From Ectothiorhodospira shaposhnikovii (GTDB lineage Bacteria; Pseudomonadota; Gammaproteobacteria; Ectothiorhodospirales; Ectothiorhodospiraceae), in NCBI RefSeq assembly GCF_022227765.1, contig NZ_JAJMLZ010000010.1, positions 62,001 to 126,000 of the forward strand: a DNA stretch of 64,000 bases, given 5' to 3'. Positions 48,111 through 58,878 of this stretch are shown piece by piece. The notes beneath the pieces were generated by a model. That model made no database searches and had not been told where the DNA came from. It saw nothing but the letters and a program-made list of their open reading frames with translations. Positions within the stretch are counted from its first letter, which is position 1. Each line of letters opens with the position of its first letter. A program made the position numbers and the translations under genes.

Positions 48111-48151
48111 TTGACCATACTCAATTCCGGGTCTACGCTCTAGCTTATATA
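48111..48151 (+). promoter_or_regulatory. FNR/ANR-like box and -10 element of the formate dehydrogenase operon
   Basis: TTGACCATACTCAA (48111-48124) has the TTGA-N6-TCAA core of FNR/ANR sites, with one C for T and one C for A in the inner positions. A -10 element TATATA is at 48146-48151, so transcription would start near 48158. The box centre is then about -41, the class II FNR activation position. It indicates anaerobic activation (inference). Confidence 0.55.
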
Positions 48152-48257
48152 CCTATTACAAAAATGAAAATCATCGTTGCCGACCCCACAGCGACCCTCA
48201 TCGTCCGCGATGTGCAAGGGCCCACATACCACAACAGGCCCGGAGGAGAACCGATCG

Positions 48258-51200
48258 ATGCAAGTCACCAGACGCCAGTTCATGAAGCTCTGCGGCGTCG
48301 GGCTGGGATCATCCAGCCTGGCGGTCATGGGCTTCTCCCCCACCGAGCTGCAGGCTTCGGTGCGCCAGTTCAAACTGGCCCGCACCAGGGAGACCCGCAG
48401 CACCTGTCCCTACTGCTCCGTCAGCTGCGGCGTGATCCTCTATACCCGGGGTTCCGGCGCCAAGAATGCCAAGGCCGCCCTGGTGCACGTGGAAGGCGAC
48501 CCGGACAACCCGGTGAACCGGGGCACCCTCTGCCCCAAGGGTGCCGGGCTCATGGACATGATCAACAGCGACAGCCGCTTGCGTCAGCCCCAGTACCGGG
48601 CACCCGGTTCGGATCAGTGGCAGACCCTTTCCTGGGATGAGGCCATCACCCGCATCGCCCGTCTGATGAAGGATGACCGCGATGCCAACTTCATGGAATT
48701 CAATGACCAGGGGCAGCGGGTCAACCGCTGGAACACCACCGGTTTTCTGGCCAGCTCCGCCGCCGCCAATGAAAGCGGCTACCTGACCGCCAAGACCGCC
48801 CGTGCCTACGGCATGACGGCGGTGGATACCCAGGCACGCATCTGACACGCCCCGACGGTGGCCAGTCTGGCCCCGACGTTCGGCAGAGGTGCAATGACCA
48901 ATCACTGGGTCGACATCAAAAATGCCGACCTGATCCTCATCATGGGCGGCAACGCAGCCGAGGCCCATCCCTGCGGCTTCAAGTGGGTCACCGAGGCCAA
49001 GGCCAACCGGGGCGCAAAACTGGTGGTGGTGGATCCCCGCTTCACCCGCTCCGCCGCTGTCTCCGACTACTACGCTCCCGTGCGGGTAGGCTCCGATATT
49101 GCCTTCCTCGGCGGTGTCATCCGCTACCTGCTGGAGACCGGACAGATCAATCACGAATACGTGGCCCATTACACCAATGCGGCCCTGATCGTGAAGGAGG
49201 AGTACAGTTTTGCGGACGGTCTGTTCTCCGGCTACGACGAGGTCAACCGCCGCTATGACCGCAGTTCCTGGGGTTACGAGCTGGGCGAGGACGGCTACGT
49301 GCGGGCGGATGAGACCCTGCAGCACCCCCGCTGCGTCTACCAGCTGATGAAGACCCACTTCGATCGCTATACCCCCGAGGTGGTCAGTCGCATCACCGGC
49401 ACACCGGAAGACCGTTTCCTGAAGATCTGCGAGATGATCGGCGAAACGTCCCGGCCCGACAAGGTGATGACCATCATGTACGCCCTGGGCTGGACCCAGC
49501 ACAGCGTCGGCTCCCAGAACATCCGCACCATGGCCATGATCCAGCTGTTGCTGGGCAACATGGGCATGCCGGGCGGCGGCGTCAACGCGCTACGGGGCCA
49601 TGCCAACGTGCAGGGCATCACGGACATGAACCTGGTCACCACCAACCTGCCCGGCTACCTGGGACTGCCCGGCGATGACGACCAGAGCTTTGAGGGCTTC
49701 ATGGACAAGCGCGCCCTCAAGCCCGTGCGCCCGGGCCAGATGAGCTTCTGGCAGAACTATCCCAAGTTCCATGTCAGCCTGATGAAAGCCTGGTGGGGCG
49801 AACACGCCAACGCCGACAACGGCTTCGCCTGGGACTACCTGCCCCACGTGGACAAGCCCTATGACGTGCTGCAGATGTTCGAACTGATGCACGCCGGGCA
49901 GATGAACGGGTTCCTCTGTCAGGGCTTCAACCCGCTGGCGGCGGTGTCCCACAAGGCCAAGATGAGCACCGCCCTGGCACGCCTGAAATACATGGTGGTG
50001 ATGGACCCCCTGGCCACGGAGACGTCGGAATTCTGGCGCAATTTCGGCGAGTTCAATCCGGTCAATACCCGCCAGATCCAGACCGAGGTCTTCCGCCTGC
50101 CCACCACCCTGTTTGCCGAGGAAGACGGCACCTTCACCAACTCCGGACGGGTCATCGCCTGGAAGGAGAAGGCAGTGGATCCTCCGGGCGTCGCCCGCAC
50201 CGACCGGCGCATCATCGCCGGACTGTACCTGGAACTGAAGCGACTCTACGAGGAGGAAGGCGGCGCCTACCCGGACCCCATCGTCCACCTGCACTGGCCC
50301 TACGGCAATCCGGACGAACCCTCGGCGCCGGAACTGCTGCGGGAGATCTCCGGCCGGGCGCTGCAGGACATCGGCGATATACCCGCCGGGCGCCAGCTGG
50401 CCGGTTTCGGCCAGCTCAGGGACGACGGCGGCACCGCCTGCGGCAACTGGCTCTACAGCGGCTGCTGGTCGGCGGAGGGCAACCTCACCGCCCGCCGCGA
50501 CACCGCGGACCCCTCCGGCCTGGGCATCTACCCCGGCTGGGGCTTTGCCTGGCCGGCCAATCGGCGCATCCTTTACAACCGCGCCGCCTGCGACACCCAG
50601 GGCAAGCCCTGGGATCCCCGCCGGGCTCCCATTGCCTGGGACGGCAGTCGCTGGAGCGGGCCGGACATCCCCGACATGCGGCCCACCGCCGCCCCCGGGG
50701 AACAGGTCAGTCCCTTCATCATGCTGCCCGAAGGGGTGGCGCGACTGTTTGCGGGCATGAACGACGGTCCCTTCCCCGAGCATTACGAACCCTTCGAAAG
50801 TCCCCTGGGCTACAACCCGCTCCATCCCGACCAGCCCGCGGTGACCAGCAACCCGGCGGCCCGGGTGTTCGCCAACGACTGGGCCAGTTTCGGCACCGCC
50901 CGGGACTTCCCCTACGCCGCCACCACCTACCGGCTCACGGAGCACATGCACTTCTGGACCAAGCATTCCCTGGCCAACGCCATCGTCCAGCCGTCCCAGT
51001 TCATCGAGATCGGCGAAGCCCTGGCGCGGGAAAAGGGGATCGCCAACGGCGACCAGGTCACGGTGGAGTCCAACCGGGGGGAGATCACCGCCACCGCAGT
51101 GGTCACCAAACGCATCAAGCCCCTGCGGGTGGAGGGCCGCACGGTACACACGGTGGGCATTCCCATCCACTGGGGCTTCACCGGCGTGGCCAACAAGGGC

Positions 51201-51293
51201 TACCTGGCGAACGTGCTCACGCCGTTCGTGGGCGATGCCAACTCCCAGACGCCTGAGTTCAAGGCGTTCCTCGTCAACATCGAGAAGGCCTGA
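48258..51293 (+). CDS. fdnG: Selenocysteine-containing formate dehydrogenase, catalytic alpha subunit
   Basis: Read through the UGA at codon 196 (48843-48845) the protein is 1011 residues, like E. coli FdnG/FdoG. A twin-arginine signal (TRRQFMK, residues 4-10) sends it folded to the periplasm. It then has a CPYCSVSCG...CPKG [4Fe-4S] motif and bis-molybdopterin guanine dinucleotide-binding domains. After the UGA come [21 protein letters not shown] residues, nearly the same as in E. coli. It oxidises formate and passes electrons to FdnH. GGAGGAG precedes the ATG. Reading the UGA as a stop would give two broken halves, which is not supported because the full selenocysteine machinery follows. Confidence 0.96.
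48843..48885 (+). promoter_or_regulatory. UGA selenocysteine codon with SECIS-like hairpin
   Basis: Right after the UGA (codon 196) a hairpin can form with stem GGCC (48860-48863) / GGCC (48869-48872), loop AGTCT and lower stem pairs from CGACGG/CCGACG flanks. The E. coli fdnG SECIS has the same AGTCT loop and a G/U motif that SelB recognises. The stem lies 14-29 bases from the UGA, the bacterial spacing. Confidence 0.85.
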
Positions 51294-51304
51294 GGAGGTG
51301 CGCC

Positions 51305-52225
51305 ATGGCATCCATGCAAAGTCTTGATATCAAGAACCGCTCGGCCACCAGCCTGCCCTCCCCCAGCGTGCGCAGTCACACGGAACTGGCCAAGCTCATC
51401 GACGTGTCCAAGTGCATCGGTTGCAAGGCCTGTCAGGTGGCCTGCATGGAATGGAATGACCTGCGGGGACCGGTGGGGGAAAACACCGGCGTCTACGACA
51501 ACCCCCAGGACCTGAACGAGCACACCTGGACCCTGATGCGCTTCTCGGAAGTGGAACCGGATGATTTCTCCTTTGAATGGCTCATCCGCAAGGACGGCTG
51601 CATGCACTGCGACGACCCGGGCTGCCTCAAGGCCTGCCCGGCCCCCGGAGCCATCGTGCAGTATGCCAACGGCATCGTGGACTTCATCTCGGAGAAATGC
51701 ATCGGCTGCGGCTACTGCATCGCCGGCTGTCCCTTCGACATCCCGCGCCTGTCCCGGGCGGACAACCGGGCCTACAAGTGCACCCTGTGTTCCGACCGGG
51801 TGGCCGTGGGCCTGGAACCGGCCTGCGTCACCACCTGCCCCACCGGCTGCATCACCTTCGGCACCAAGGAGGACATGAAACAGCAGGCGGTCCTGCGCAT
51901 TGCGGACCTCAACAGCCGGGGTTACGACAACGCCGGACTCTACGACCCGCCCGGCGTGGGCGGCACCCATGTCATGTACGTGCTGCAGCATGCGGATCGA
52001 CCCGGGCTATACCATGGCCTGCCCGAAGACCCGCGCATCAGTCCCATGGTGGGATTCTGGCAGGGCATCACCAAACCCCTGGCCATCGGTGCCCTGGCCC
52101 TGCTGGCCATGGCGTCCTTCCTGCACTTCATCAAGCACGGCCCCAATGTGGCGGAGGAGGACGACGACGCCCCCTCCCGCGACAAGACCCGGGACCGCAA
52201 GGAGGAATCCAGCCATGTCGAATAA
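51305..52225 (+). CDS. fdnH: Formate dehydrogenase iron-sulfur beta subunit
   Basis: This 306-residue protein has four Cys clusters for four [4Fe-4S] centres: [37 protein letters not shown] and CTLC..CVTTCP. A single C-terminal transmembrane helix (about residues 253-278) anchors it. It passes electrons from FdnG to FdnI. A GAGGTG ribosome site lies seven bases before the ATG, and its 3' end overlaps fdnI by 11 bases. Confidence 0.96.
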   Translation: MASMQSLDIKNRSATSLPSPSVRSHTELAKLIDVSKCIGCKACQVACMEWNDLRGPVGENTGVYDNPQDLNEHTWTLMRFSEVEPDDFSFEWLIRKDGCMHCDDPGCLKACPAPGAIVQYANGIVDFISEKCIGCGYCIAGCPFDIPRLSRADNRAYKCTLCSDRVAVGLEPACVTTCPTGCITFGTKEDMKQQAVLRIADLNSRGYDNAGLYDPPGVGGTHVMYVLQHADRPGLYHGLPEDPRISPMVGFWQGITKPLAIGALALLAMASFLHFIKHGPNVAEEDDDAPSRDKTRDRKEESSHVE

Positions 52226-52847
52226 AGACGATATCCGGCGCTACAAGGACGGGGAAAGACTGCACCACTGGATCGTGGCCGTCACCTTCATCCTCCTGGC
52301 CATGTCGGGGCTGGCCCTGTTCCATCCGTCCCTGTACTGGCTCACCAACCTCTTCGGCGGCGGCCAGTGGACCCGCATCCTGCACCCCTTCATCGGCCTG
52401 GTGATGTTCGTGTCGGTGATGGTGCTGATGGTGCGATTCTGGCGTCACAATCTCGTCAACCGGGATGACCTGCGCTGGATCCGCTACCTGCCCGACGCCC
52501 TGCACAAGCGGGAAGGCCGCCTGCCCCCGGTGGGTCGCTACAACGCCGGCCAGAAGATCATCTACTGGTCCACGGTCATCGGCATGTTCCTGCTGCTGTT
52601 CTCCGGGCTGATCATGTGGCAACCCTACTTCGCCCCGGTCTTCCCCATCGGTCTGGTGCGGTTCGCCATCCTGGTGCATGCCTTCAGCGCCATCCTGCTG
52701 ATGATGGTCATCATCCTGCACATCTATGCCGCCATCTGGGTCAAGGGCAGCCTGCAGGCCATGGTCAAGGGCACGGTGAGCCGGACCTGGGCGAAGAAGC
52801 ACCACCCCCTGTGGTACCGGGAAGTCACCCAGGAGGAGCGTAAATGA
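52215..52847 (+). CDS. fdnI: Formate dehydrogenase cytochrome b gamma subunit
   Basis: This 210-residue membrane protein has four transmembrane helices, with His residues in [11 protein letters not shown] and later helices ([24 protein letters not shown]) for two haems b. It donates electrons to quinone. GGAGG lies seven bases before the ATG at 52215. The chemistry together with FdnGH conserves energy by a redox loop in E. coli; in a phototroph it could feed formate electrons into the quinone pool. Confidence 0.94.
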   Translation: MSNKDDIRRYKDGERLHHWIVAVTFILLAMSGLALFHPSLYWLTNLFGGGQWTRILHPFIGLVMFVSVMVLMVRFWRHNLVNRDDLRWIRYLPDALHKREGRLPPVGRYNAGQKIIYWSTVIGMFLLLFSGLIMWQPYFAPVFPIGLVRFAILVHAFSAILLMMVIILHIYAAIWVKGSLQAMVKGTVSRTWAKKHHPLWYREVTQEERK

Positions 52848-53761
52848 CCACCATCCTGCGGCCGGGAGAGATCCAGGGTCCCGGCACCCCGGCACCATTC
52901 CTGAAACTGCCCGACCCGGACAGCCTGTTCACCCGGCGGGCGGAACGGTTCCAGGGACTGGCACAGGATCATCCGGTGGAGGCCTTCCTGCTGTTCATGG
53001 CCGCCCTGACCCAGGCCCAGCACCGCCTGGTGGAGACGCTGACCGGCAGGGCCCCGGACACCCTGCCCCGCCCCGCCCCCCGGGGACTGCCCTTCCCGGC
53101 GGCCGGGCTGCCGGACATCCGTCACTGGCAACCCGGTCTACGGTCATTGCTGGAAGAGATCGAACCATCGGCTCCGGCCCCCACCCGGGCCGCCATCCGG
53201 CGGCTGCGGCACATGTCCGACCCGGATCGGGTCGCCATGGCCAGGGAGATCCTCCGTGGCCATGGCAGTGCCCGGGACCCGGCCGCCGCCCCACTGCTGG
53301 CGGCGGCCCTGCAGGCCCACTGGACTGTGTGGATTGGACAGACGGCAGTGGAGGGCATCCCGGCGCAGACCGAGGCCACCCACTGTCCCGTCTGCGGCAG
53401 CCCCCCGGTGGCGGGGGTGATCCACAGCGGCGGCGGCATCCATGGTCGCCGCACCCTGCACTGCAGCCTGTGCCAGAGCCAGTGGCATCTGGAGCGGCTC
53501 AAATGCAGCCACTGCCATGCCACCACCGATCTGGAGTATCCGGGTCTGGAAGGCCATCACCCGGCCGTCAAGGCCGAAGTCTGCGGCCACTGTCGCAGCT
53601 ATCTCAAGCTCATCAACCTGGAAACCGATCCCCGGGCCGACCCGGTGGCCGACCATCTGGCCACCCTCGCCCTGGACCTGCTGCTGGGGGAGGAAGGCTA
53701 CACCCCCAGCGGCATCAATCTGCTGCTCTATCTGGAAGAGGCACCCGCCACCACAGCCTGA
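52844..53761 (+). CDS. fdhE: Formate dehydrogenase accessory protein FdhE
   Basis: This 305-residue protein has four C-x2-C motifs in its C-terminal half (CPVC, CSLC, CSHC, CGHC) that bind iron in the rubredoxin-like FdhE family. It is needed for respiratory formate dehydrogenase activity and probably acts on the FdnG/FdnH pair before Tat export. It overlaps fdnI by ATGA. FdhD, the sulfur transferase for the cofactor, is not in this window. Confidence 0.93.
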   Translation: MTTILRPGEIQGPGTPAPFLKLPDPDSLFTRRAERFQGLAQDHPVEAFLLFMAALTQAQHRLVETLTGRAPDTLPRPAPRGLPFPAAGLPDIRHWQPGLRSLLEEIEPSAPAPTRAAIRRLRHMSDPDRVAMAREILRGHGSARDPAAAPLLAAALQAHWTVWIGQTAVEGIPAQTEATHCPVCGSPPVAGVIHSGGGIHGRRTLHCSLCQSQWHLERLKCSHCHATTDLEYPGLEGHHPAVKAEVCGHCRSYLKLINLETDPRADPVADHLATLALDLLLGEEGYTPSGINLLLYLEEAPATTA

Positions 53762-53873
53762 TGCAACCCCAAAAACCCCGCGGGAGCGGGCCTGCCCGCA
53801 AACAGCGCCGCTGAAAGCACAACCGTCGCTCCCCACAGTAACCCAGTGCCGCGTGACGGCCGAGTCAAGGACC

Positions 53874-55310
53874 ATGACCACCAGAACAGACACCGAATGC
53901 TCCCCATCACCCACCAGCATCGACCCCAGCCACCGCCCTCCCGCGGTGGAACGGCTGCTCACCCATCCCCGGGCCGTCCCCCTACAGAACCGACACGGTC
54001 GCCGCTCCCTGATCCAGGCCCTGCGCCTGGTACTGGATCAGTGGCGGGGCGACCCCCGACCCTCACCCACCCCCGACCACTTCCTCGATCGTGCCGAAGC
54101 CGTGCTGGAGGCCGCCGCCACCCCGCGCCTGCGCCCTGTGTTCAACCTCACGGGCACCGTCCTGCACACCAACCTGGGCCGCGCCCTGCTGCCGGAGGAG
54201 GCCATGACCGCCGTGATCCAGGCCGCCACCCGTCCCGGCAATCTGGAGTTCGACCTGGCCACCGGCAAGCGCGGCGACCGGGACACCCTCATCAACGGCC
54301 TGATCCGGGAACTCACCGGTGCCGAGGCCGCCACCGTGGTCAACAACAACGCCGCCGCCGTGCTGCTGGCCCTCAACACCCTGGCCCTGCGCAAGGAAGT
54401 GATCATCTCCCGGGGGGAACTGGTGGAGATCGGCGGCGCCTTCCGCATCCCCGAGGTGATGAGCCGGGCCGGTTGCAAGCTGGTGGAGGTGGGCGCCACC
54501 AACCGCACCCACGCCCGTGACTTCCAGCAAGCCCTCACCGAACGCACCCGCCTCATTCTCAAGGCCCATACCAGCAACTATGCCATCGAGGGCTTCACCC
54601 ACACGGTTCCCGAACCGGAACTGGCCGCCCTGGCCCACGCCCACGCACTGCCCTTCATGGTGGACCTGGGCAGCGGCACCCTCACCGACCTGAGTCGCCA
54701 CGGGCTGCCCCGGGAACCCACGGTGCAGGACACCCTGGCCCATGGCGCCGACGTGGTTACCTTCAGCGGTGACAAGCTGCTGGGCGGCCCCCAGGCGGGG
54801 CTGATCGTGGGCCGAGCCGACCTCATCGACCGCATCAAGAAAAACCCCCTCAAGCGCGCCCTGCGGGTGGACAAGATGACCCTGGCCGCCCTGGAGGCCG
54901 TGCTTCGTCTCTACCGGGACCCGGACCGATTGGGAGAACGACTCACCACCCTGCGCCTGCTCAGCCGCCCCGTCGAACGGATCCGCACCCAGGCCGAACG
55001 CCTGCTGCCGGCCCTGCAGGCGGCCCTGGGGGACGGCATGACGGTCACCAGCCGTCCCTGCCGAAGCCAGATCGGCAGCGGCGCCCTGCCGGTGGACCGA
55101 CTGCCCAGCCAGGCCCTGGTCATCCAGCCCACCCAACGGGGACGGGGCGCCGGCACCACCCTCAAAGGCCTGGAACAGCGGCTGCGGGACCTGCCCGTGC
55201 CGGTGATCGGCCGGCTGCACGACGGGGCCCTGTGGCTGGACCTGCGCTGCCTGGAGGATGAGGCCGATTTCGTATCCCAGCTACCTCGCCTGCGGGAGAT
55301 CGCATCATGA
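53874..55310 (+). CDS. selA: L-seryl-tRNA(Sec) selenium transferase SelA
   Basis: This 478-residue PLP enzyme converts seryl-tRNA(Sec) to selenocysteyl-tRNA(Sec) with selenophosphate. The PLP lysine is in [11 protein letters not shown]. The N-terminal tRNA-binding part has PAVERLL. AAGGACC precedes the ATG at 53874. A frame extending to 53442 overlaps fdhE and is not real. It sits 112 bp after fdhE and overlaps selB by ATGA. Confidence 0.96.
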   Translation: MTTRTDTECSPSPTSIDPSHRPPAVERLLTHPRAVPLQNRHGRRSLIQALRLVLDQWRGDPRPSPTPDHFLDRAEAVLEAAATPRLRPVFNLTGTVLHTNLGRALLPEEAMTAVIQAATRPGNLEFDLATGKRGDRDTLINGLIRELTGAEAATVVNNNAAAVLLALNTLALRKEVIISRGELVEIGGAFRIPEVMSRAGCKLVEVGATNRTHARDFQQALTERTRLILKAHTSNYAIEGFTHTVPEPELAALAHAHALPFMVDLGSGTLTDLSRHGLPREPTVQDTLAHGADVVTFSGDKLLGGPQAGLIVGRADLIDRIKKNPLKRALRVDKMTLAALEAVLRLYRDPDRLGERLTTLRLLSRPVERIRTQAERLLPALQAALGDGMTVTSRPCRSQIGSGALPVDRLPSQALVIQPTQRGRGAGTTLKGLEQRLRDLPVPVIGRLHDGALWLDLRCLEDEADFVSQLPRLREIAS

Positions 55311-57223
55311 TCATCGGTACCGCCGGCCATATCGACCACGGCAAGACCGCCCTGGTGAAGGCCCTCACCGGCGTTGACGCCGACCGCTGGAAGGAGGAAC
55401 AGGCACGGGGCATCACCCTGGACCTGGGCTATGCCTACCAGACCCTGGATGACGGCCTCAGCCTGGGCTTCGTGGATGTGCCCGGGCATGAAAGGCTCAT
55501 CCACAACATGCTGGCCGGGGCCACCGGCATCGACCACGTCCTGCTGGTGATTGCCGCCGATGACGGTCCCATGCCCCAGACCCTGGAACACCTGCAAATC
55601 CTTTCCCTGCTGGGACTGGAGCGGGGCACGGTGGCCCTGAACAAATGCGACCGGGTGGACGAGGACCGACTGGCCCGGGTCCTCTCCCGGGTCCAGGCCC
55701 TGCTACGGGATTCCGCCCTGGCCGATGCCCCCGTCCTGCCGGTTTCCGCCATCACCGGCCGGGGTCTGGCGGCCCTCAAGGATCATCTGCACCGGCAGGC
55801 CCGCCTTCAGGGCGAACGGCGGCATGAGGGCCGTTTCCGGCTGGCGGTGGATCGCTGCTTCACCCTCGGCGGGACCGGCACCGTGGTCACCGGCACCGTC
55901 CACGCCGGACAGGTCAGGGTCGGCGACCACCTGTGCCTGAGTCCTTCCGGCCTGAACGTGCGGGTCCGCGGCCTGCATGCCCAGAACCGGCCGGCGGAAC
56001 GGGGCCTGACCGGCCAGCGCTGCGCCCTCAACCTCACCGGCCCCCATCTGACCCGGGAGGCCGTCAGCCGGGGCGACTGGGTGGTGGACCCGGACCTTCA
56101 CCACCCCGCCGTGCGCCTGGATGCCCGACTGCGGGTGCTGGCGGACGCGCCCGGCCCGCTGACCCACTGGACACCGGTCCACCTGCACCTGGGGGCCGCC
56201 CGGCTCATGGCCCGGGTGGCGGTCCTGGAGGGAGAGGCCATCCCGCCGGGAGCCGACGGTCTGGTGCAACTGGTCCTGTCCCAGGAGACCCACGCCCTGC
56301 GGGGGGACCGCTTCGTGCTGCGGGACGTCTCCGCCCGCCGCAATCTGGGGGGCGGCCTGATCCTGGATCCCTGGGGACCCGCCCGGGGCAGGCGCACGGC
56401 CTCGCGTCTGGCCCTGCTGCGGGCCTGGGAACAGAACGATCCCCTGGCGGCATTACGCCAGGCCCTGCCCCAGGCGCCGGGCGGCCTGAATCTGGAAACA
56501 CTGTCCCGCCAGTGGAACCTGGACCCGACCGAGCAGACACGACTGGCGGACACGCCGGATCTGCTGACCCTCGAAACCCCGGCGGGTCCAGTGGCCTTTG
56601 ATCCCGGACTCTGGCAGGACCTGAAGACACGGACACTCAAGCAACTGGGGGAAGAGCATGCCCATCACCCCGACCGCCTGGGTCCCGACCGGGAACGCCT
56701 GCGGCGCCGGGTGGCCCCTGCCCTGGCCCGCCCTGTATTCGCCGCCCTGGTGGATGAACTGCTAGCGGCAGGTGCCGTACGGCAACAGGCCCCCTGGCTG
56801 CACCTGCCCGACCATTGTCTGCACCTGTCCCCGGATCAGGAAACACTCTGGCAGAACCAAATCCTGCCCCTGGTCCAGGCCGACCCCTTCAATCCCCCCC
56901 GGGTGCGGGACATTGCCCGCGCCCTGTCCCAGGATGAGACCCACATCCGGGCCCTGATGCAGCAGCTCACCGCCATGGGGCAGGTCTGCCGCATCGCCCA
57001 TGATCACTATTTCCACCGGGAGGCAGTGGCCGAACTGGAAGCCATCGTCCGCGAGTTGTCCGACACCGAGGGGGCGGCCCTGGCGGCTCCGTTCCGGGAC
57101 CGCATCGGCACCGGCCGCAAGGTGGCCATCCAGATCCTGGAGTATTTTGATCGCATCGGCTACTGCCGCCGGGTAGGCGATGAACACCGGGTATTCCGGG
57201 ACTCCCTATGGCGCATGCGCTGA
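55307..57223 (+). CDS. selB: Selenocysteine-specific elongation factor SelB
   Basis: This 638-residue GTPase has G1 GHIDHGKT, the switch I/II DVPGHE and NKCD motifs, then EF-Tu-like domains II and III and a C-terminal series of winged helices that bind the SECIS hairpin. It brings selenocysteyl-tRNA(Sec) to the in-frame UGA. Start overlaps selA stop. Confidence 0.97.
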   Translation: MIIGTAGHIDHGKTALVKALTGVDADRWKEEQARGITLDLGYAYQTLDDGLSLGFVDVPGHERLIHNMLAGATGIDHVLLVIAADDGPMPQTLEHLQILSLLGLERGTVALNKCDRVDEDRLARVLSRVQALLRDSALADAPVLPVSAITGRGLAALKDHLHRQARLQGERRHEGRFRLAVDRCFTLGGTGTVVTGTVHAGQVRVGDHLCLSPSGLNVRVRGLHAQNRPAERGLTGQRCALNLTGPHLTREAVSRGDWVVDPDLHHPAVRLDARLRVLADAPGPLTHWTPVHLHLGAARLMARVAVLEGEAIPPGADGLVQLVLSQETHALRGDRFVLRDVSARRNLGGGLILDPWGPARGRRTASRLALLRAWEQNDPLAALRQALPQAPGGLNLETLSRQWNLDPTEQTRLADTPDLLTLETPAGPVAFDPGLWQDLKTRTLKQLGEEHAHHPDRLGPDRERLRRRVAPALARPVFAALVDELLAAGAVRQQAPWLHLPDHCLHLSPDQETLWQNQILPLVQADPFNPPRVRDIARALSQDETHIRALMQQLTAMGQVCRIAHDHYFHREAVAELEAIVRELSDTEGAALAAPFRDRIGTGRKVAIQILEYFDRIGYCRRVGDEHRVFRDSLWRMR

Positions 57224-57268
57224 ACACCCGTTCCGTATCCATCGGCACCCATTGCAAGGAATCCAATC

Positions 57269-58318
57269 ATGTCCACCACCGACCACATCCCCCTCACCAC
57301 CCTCTCCCACGGCGGCGGCTGCGGCTGCAAGATCGCCCCAGCCGTCCTTCAGGAGGCCCTGCGGGGACTGACCCAGGGGGTGTTTCAGCCGGACCTGCTG
57401 GTGGGCAATGCCGGCAGCGACGATGCCGCCGTCTACCGGCTCAACGACCAGCAGGCCCTGGTGGCCACCACCGATTTCTTCATGCCCATCGTGGATGATC
57501 CCTTCGACTTCGGCCGCATCGCCGCCACCAACGCCCTGTCCGACGTCTATGCCATGGGCGCCACCCCCATCCTGGCCCTGGCCATCCTGGGCATGCCCCT
57601 GGACAAACTGCCGGTGTCCACCATCCGCCGGATCATGGCGGGGGGGGCGGCAATCTGCGCCGAGGCGGGCATCAACGTGGCGGGCGGTCATTCCATCGAC
57701 AGTCCGGAACCCATCTATGGCCTCGCCGCCCTGGGGCTGGTCCACCCGGACAGGGTCAAACGCAACGATCAGGCCCGGGACGGAGACGTGCTGATCCTGG
57801 GCAAGCCCCTGGGCATCGGTGTGCTGAGCAGTGCCTTGAAGAAAGGCCTGCTGGACGCCGCCGGCTACCAGGCCATGCTGAGCACCACCACCCGCCTCAA
57901 TCGGGTGGGCATCCCCCTGGGGGAACTGCCCGGTGTCCACGCCATGACCGATGTCACAGGCTTCGGCCTGCTGGGGCATCTGCTGGAGATCTGCCGGGGA
58001 TCGGGCCTGGCGGCCCGGGTGGAGTTCTCCCGGCTACCCATCCTGGACGCGGCCCGTCCCCTGGCGGAACAGGGTCTGGGGCCGGGGGCCATGGAGCGCA
58101 ACTGGGAGAGTTATGGGGCCGCGGTGAGGCTGGCGGACCATCTGCCGGACTGGGCCTGGCGCATCGGCACCGATCCGCAGACCAGCGGCGGCCTGCTGGT
58201 GGCCTGCGACGAACAGGCGGCGGCCACGGTACTGGCCCTGTTCAGAAGCCATGGGTTTGAAGCAGCGGCAACCATCGGCAGGCTGGAGGCAGGCACCCCG
58301 ACGGTGGATCTGGGCTGA
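57269..58318 (+). CDS. selD: Selenide, water dikinase SelD
   Basis: This 349-residue selenophosphate synthetase has LSHGGGCGCKIAP near residues 11-23; the catalytic position is Cys (not selenocysteine). The downstream motif VGNAGSDDAAVY and a Gly-rich loop follow. It makes selenophosphate for SelA. AAGGAATCC lies just before the ATG. It lies 45 bp after selB and probably shares its transcript. Confidence 0.96.
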   Translation: MSTTDHIPLTTLSHGGGCGCKIAPAVLQEALRGLTQGVFQPDLLVGNAGSDDAAVYRLNDQQALVATTDFFMPIVDDPFDFGRIAATNALSDVYAMGATPILALAILGMPLDKLPVSTIRRIMAGGAAICAEAGINVAGGHSIDSPEPIYGLAALGLVHPDRVKRNDQARDGDVLILGKPLGIGVLSSALKKGLLDAAGYQAMLSTTTRLNRVGIPLGELPGVHAMTDVTGFGLLGHLLEICRGSGLAARVEFSRLPILDAARPLAEQGLGPGAMERNWESYGAAVRLADHLPDWAWRIGTDPQTSGGLLVACDEQAAATVLALFRSHGFEAAATIGRLEAGTPTVDLG

Positions 58319-58328
58319 ACGCCCCCCT

Positions 58329-58347
58329 TAGCGGCCAAGGGCCGCTA
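58329..58347. terminator. Hairpin between selD and selC
   Basis: A perfect 8-bp stem TAGCGGCC / GGCCGCTA with a three-base loop lies 11 bp past the selD stop and eight bp from the selC 3' end. It has no T-run, so it may be a Rho-assisted or RNA-end hairpin shared by both directions. Confidence 0.45.
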
Positions 58348-58354
58348 CGGACAA

Positions 58355-58450
58355 TGGCGGAAGGGCGTGGGAGTCGAACCCACCCGGGACCGCCTGACGG
58401 CCCCAACCGGTTTTGAAGACCGGCCGCACCACCGGGCACGAAGCCCTTCC
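58355..58450 (-). tRNA. selC: tRNA-Sec (anticodon UCA)
   Basis: On the minus strand the sequence GGAAGGGC...GCCCTTCCGCCA has an 8-bp acceptor stem, a long variable arm and TTCAA in the anticodon loop (anticodon UCA). The GTTCGACTCC T-loop region and GGTCCCGGG variable arm resemble E. coli selC. With its encoded CCA it is 96 nt. It is convergent with selD. Confidence 0.97.
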
Positions 58451-58487
58451 CATGTCCTTTCCCTAAAAGGCCTCCCCGTGTCCCTAC

Positions 58488-58583
58488 ACGACGTCTTCCT
58501 TGAACGACGTCTTCCTTGAACGACGTCTTCCTTGAACGACGTCTTCCTTGAACGGCGCCTTCCTTACACGACGCCTTCCTTAC
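58488..58583. repeat. Six tandem copies of a 16-bp repeat
   Basis: The unit ACGACGTCTTCCTTGA is repeated exactly four times (58488-58551), followed by two variant copies (ACGGCGCCTTCCTTAC and ACGACGCCTTCCTTAC). A seventh partial copy, ACGACGTCATTCC, runs directly into the palindromic element at 58589. It lies downstream of the selC 5' end and encodes no gene. Confidence 0.92.
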
Positions 58584-58588
58584 ACGAC

Positions 58589-58658
58589 GTCATTCCCGCG
58601 AAAGCGGGAATCCAGTCCGCGCTGAAAAATCCCGGACTCCCGCTTTCGCGGGAGTGAC
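58589..58658. repeat. REP-like palindromic element, copy 1
   Basis: Two hairpins, one of GTCATTCCCGCG/CGCGGGAAT type (58589-58611) and one CTCCCGC/GCGGGAG (58637-58654), face each other; the ends GTCA and TGAC make the whole an inverted repeat. A third, decayed palindrome (CCGCTTCCGCGGAAGC) is near 58700. The rest of the interval to 58878 has no gene or other clear feature. Confidence 0.85.
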
Positions 58659-58878
58659 GACAGCGGTGCCGCGGAACAAACGAAGATCAGGAGAACAACC
58701 CGCTTCCGCGGAAGCAACAACGGCGAAATGATGGAAATGATTGTAAGGCCACATGACCACCAGTACCATCCTCCCCCGTCCGAACCATCAGTAACATATC
58801 CCCCGCCCGACACAACCGAAACCGATCTCGGCCAGGACTGAAAACCAGAGTCGCCAGACAAAACCCGGGGCCAATCCC

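Noticed and set aside
48843-48845. fdnG split by a premature stop (pseudogene or sequencing error)
   Set aside because: The UGA is at the known selenocysteine position, followed by a SECIS hairpin, the two halves are in the same frame, and selA, selB, selC and selD follow.
57269-58318. SelD as a selenoprotein
   Set aside because: The catalytic position in the GGGCGCK motif is encoded by a Cys codon, and no in-frame UGA is present before the stop.
58488-58583. CRISPR array
   Set aside because: The 16-bp units are directly joined with no spacers and no cas genes are near.
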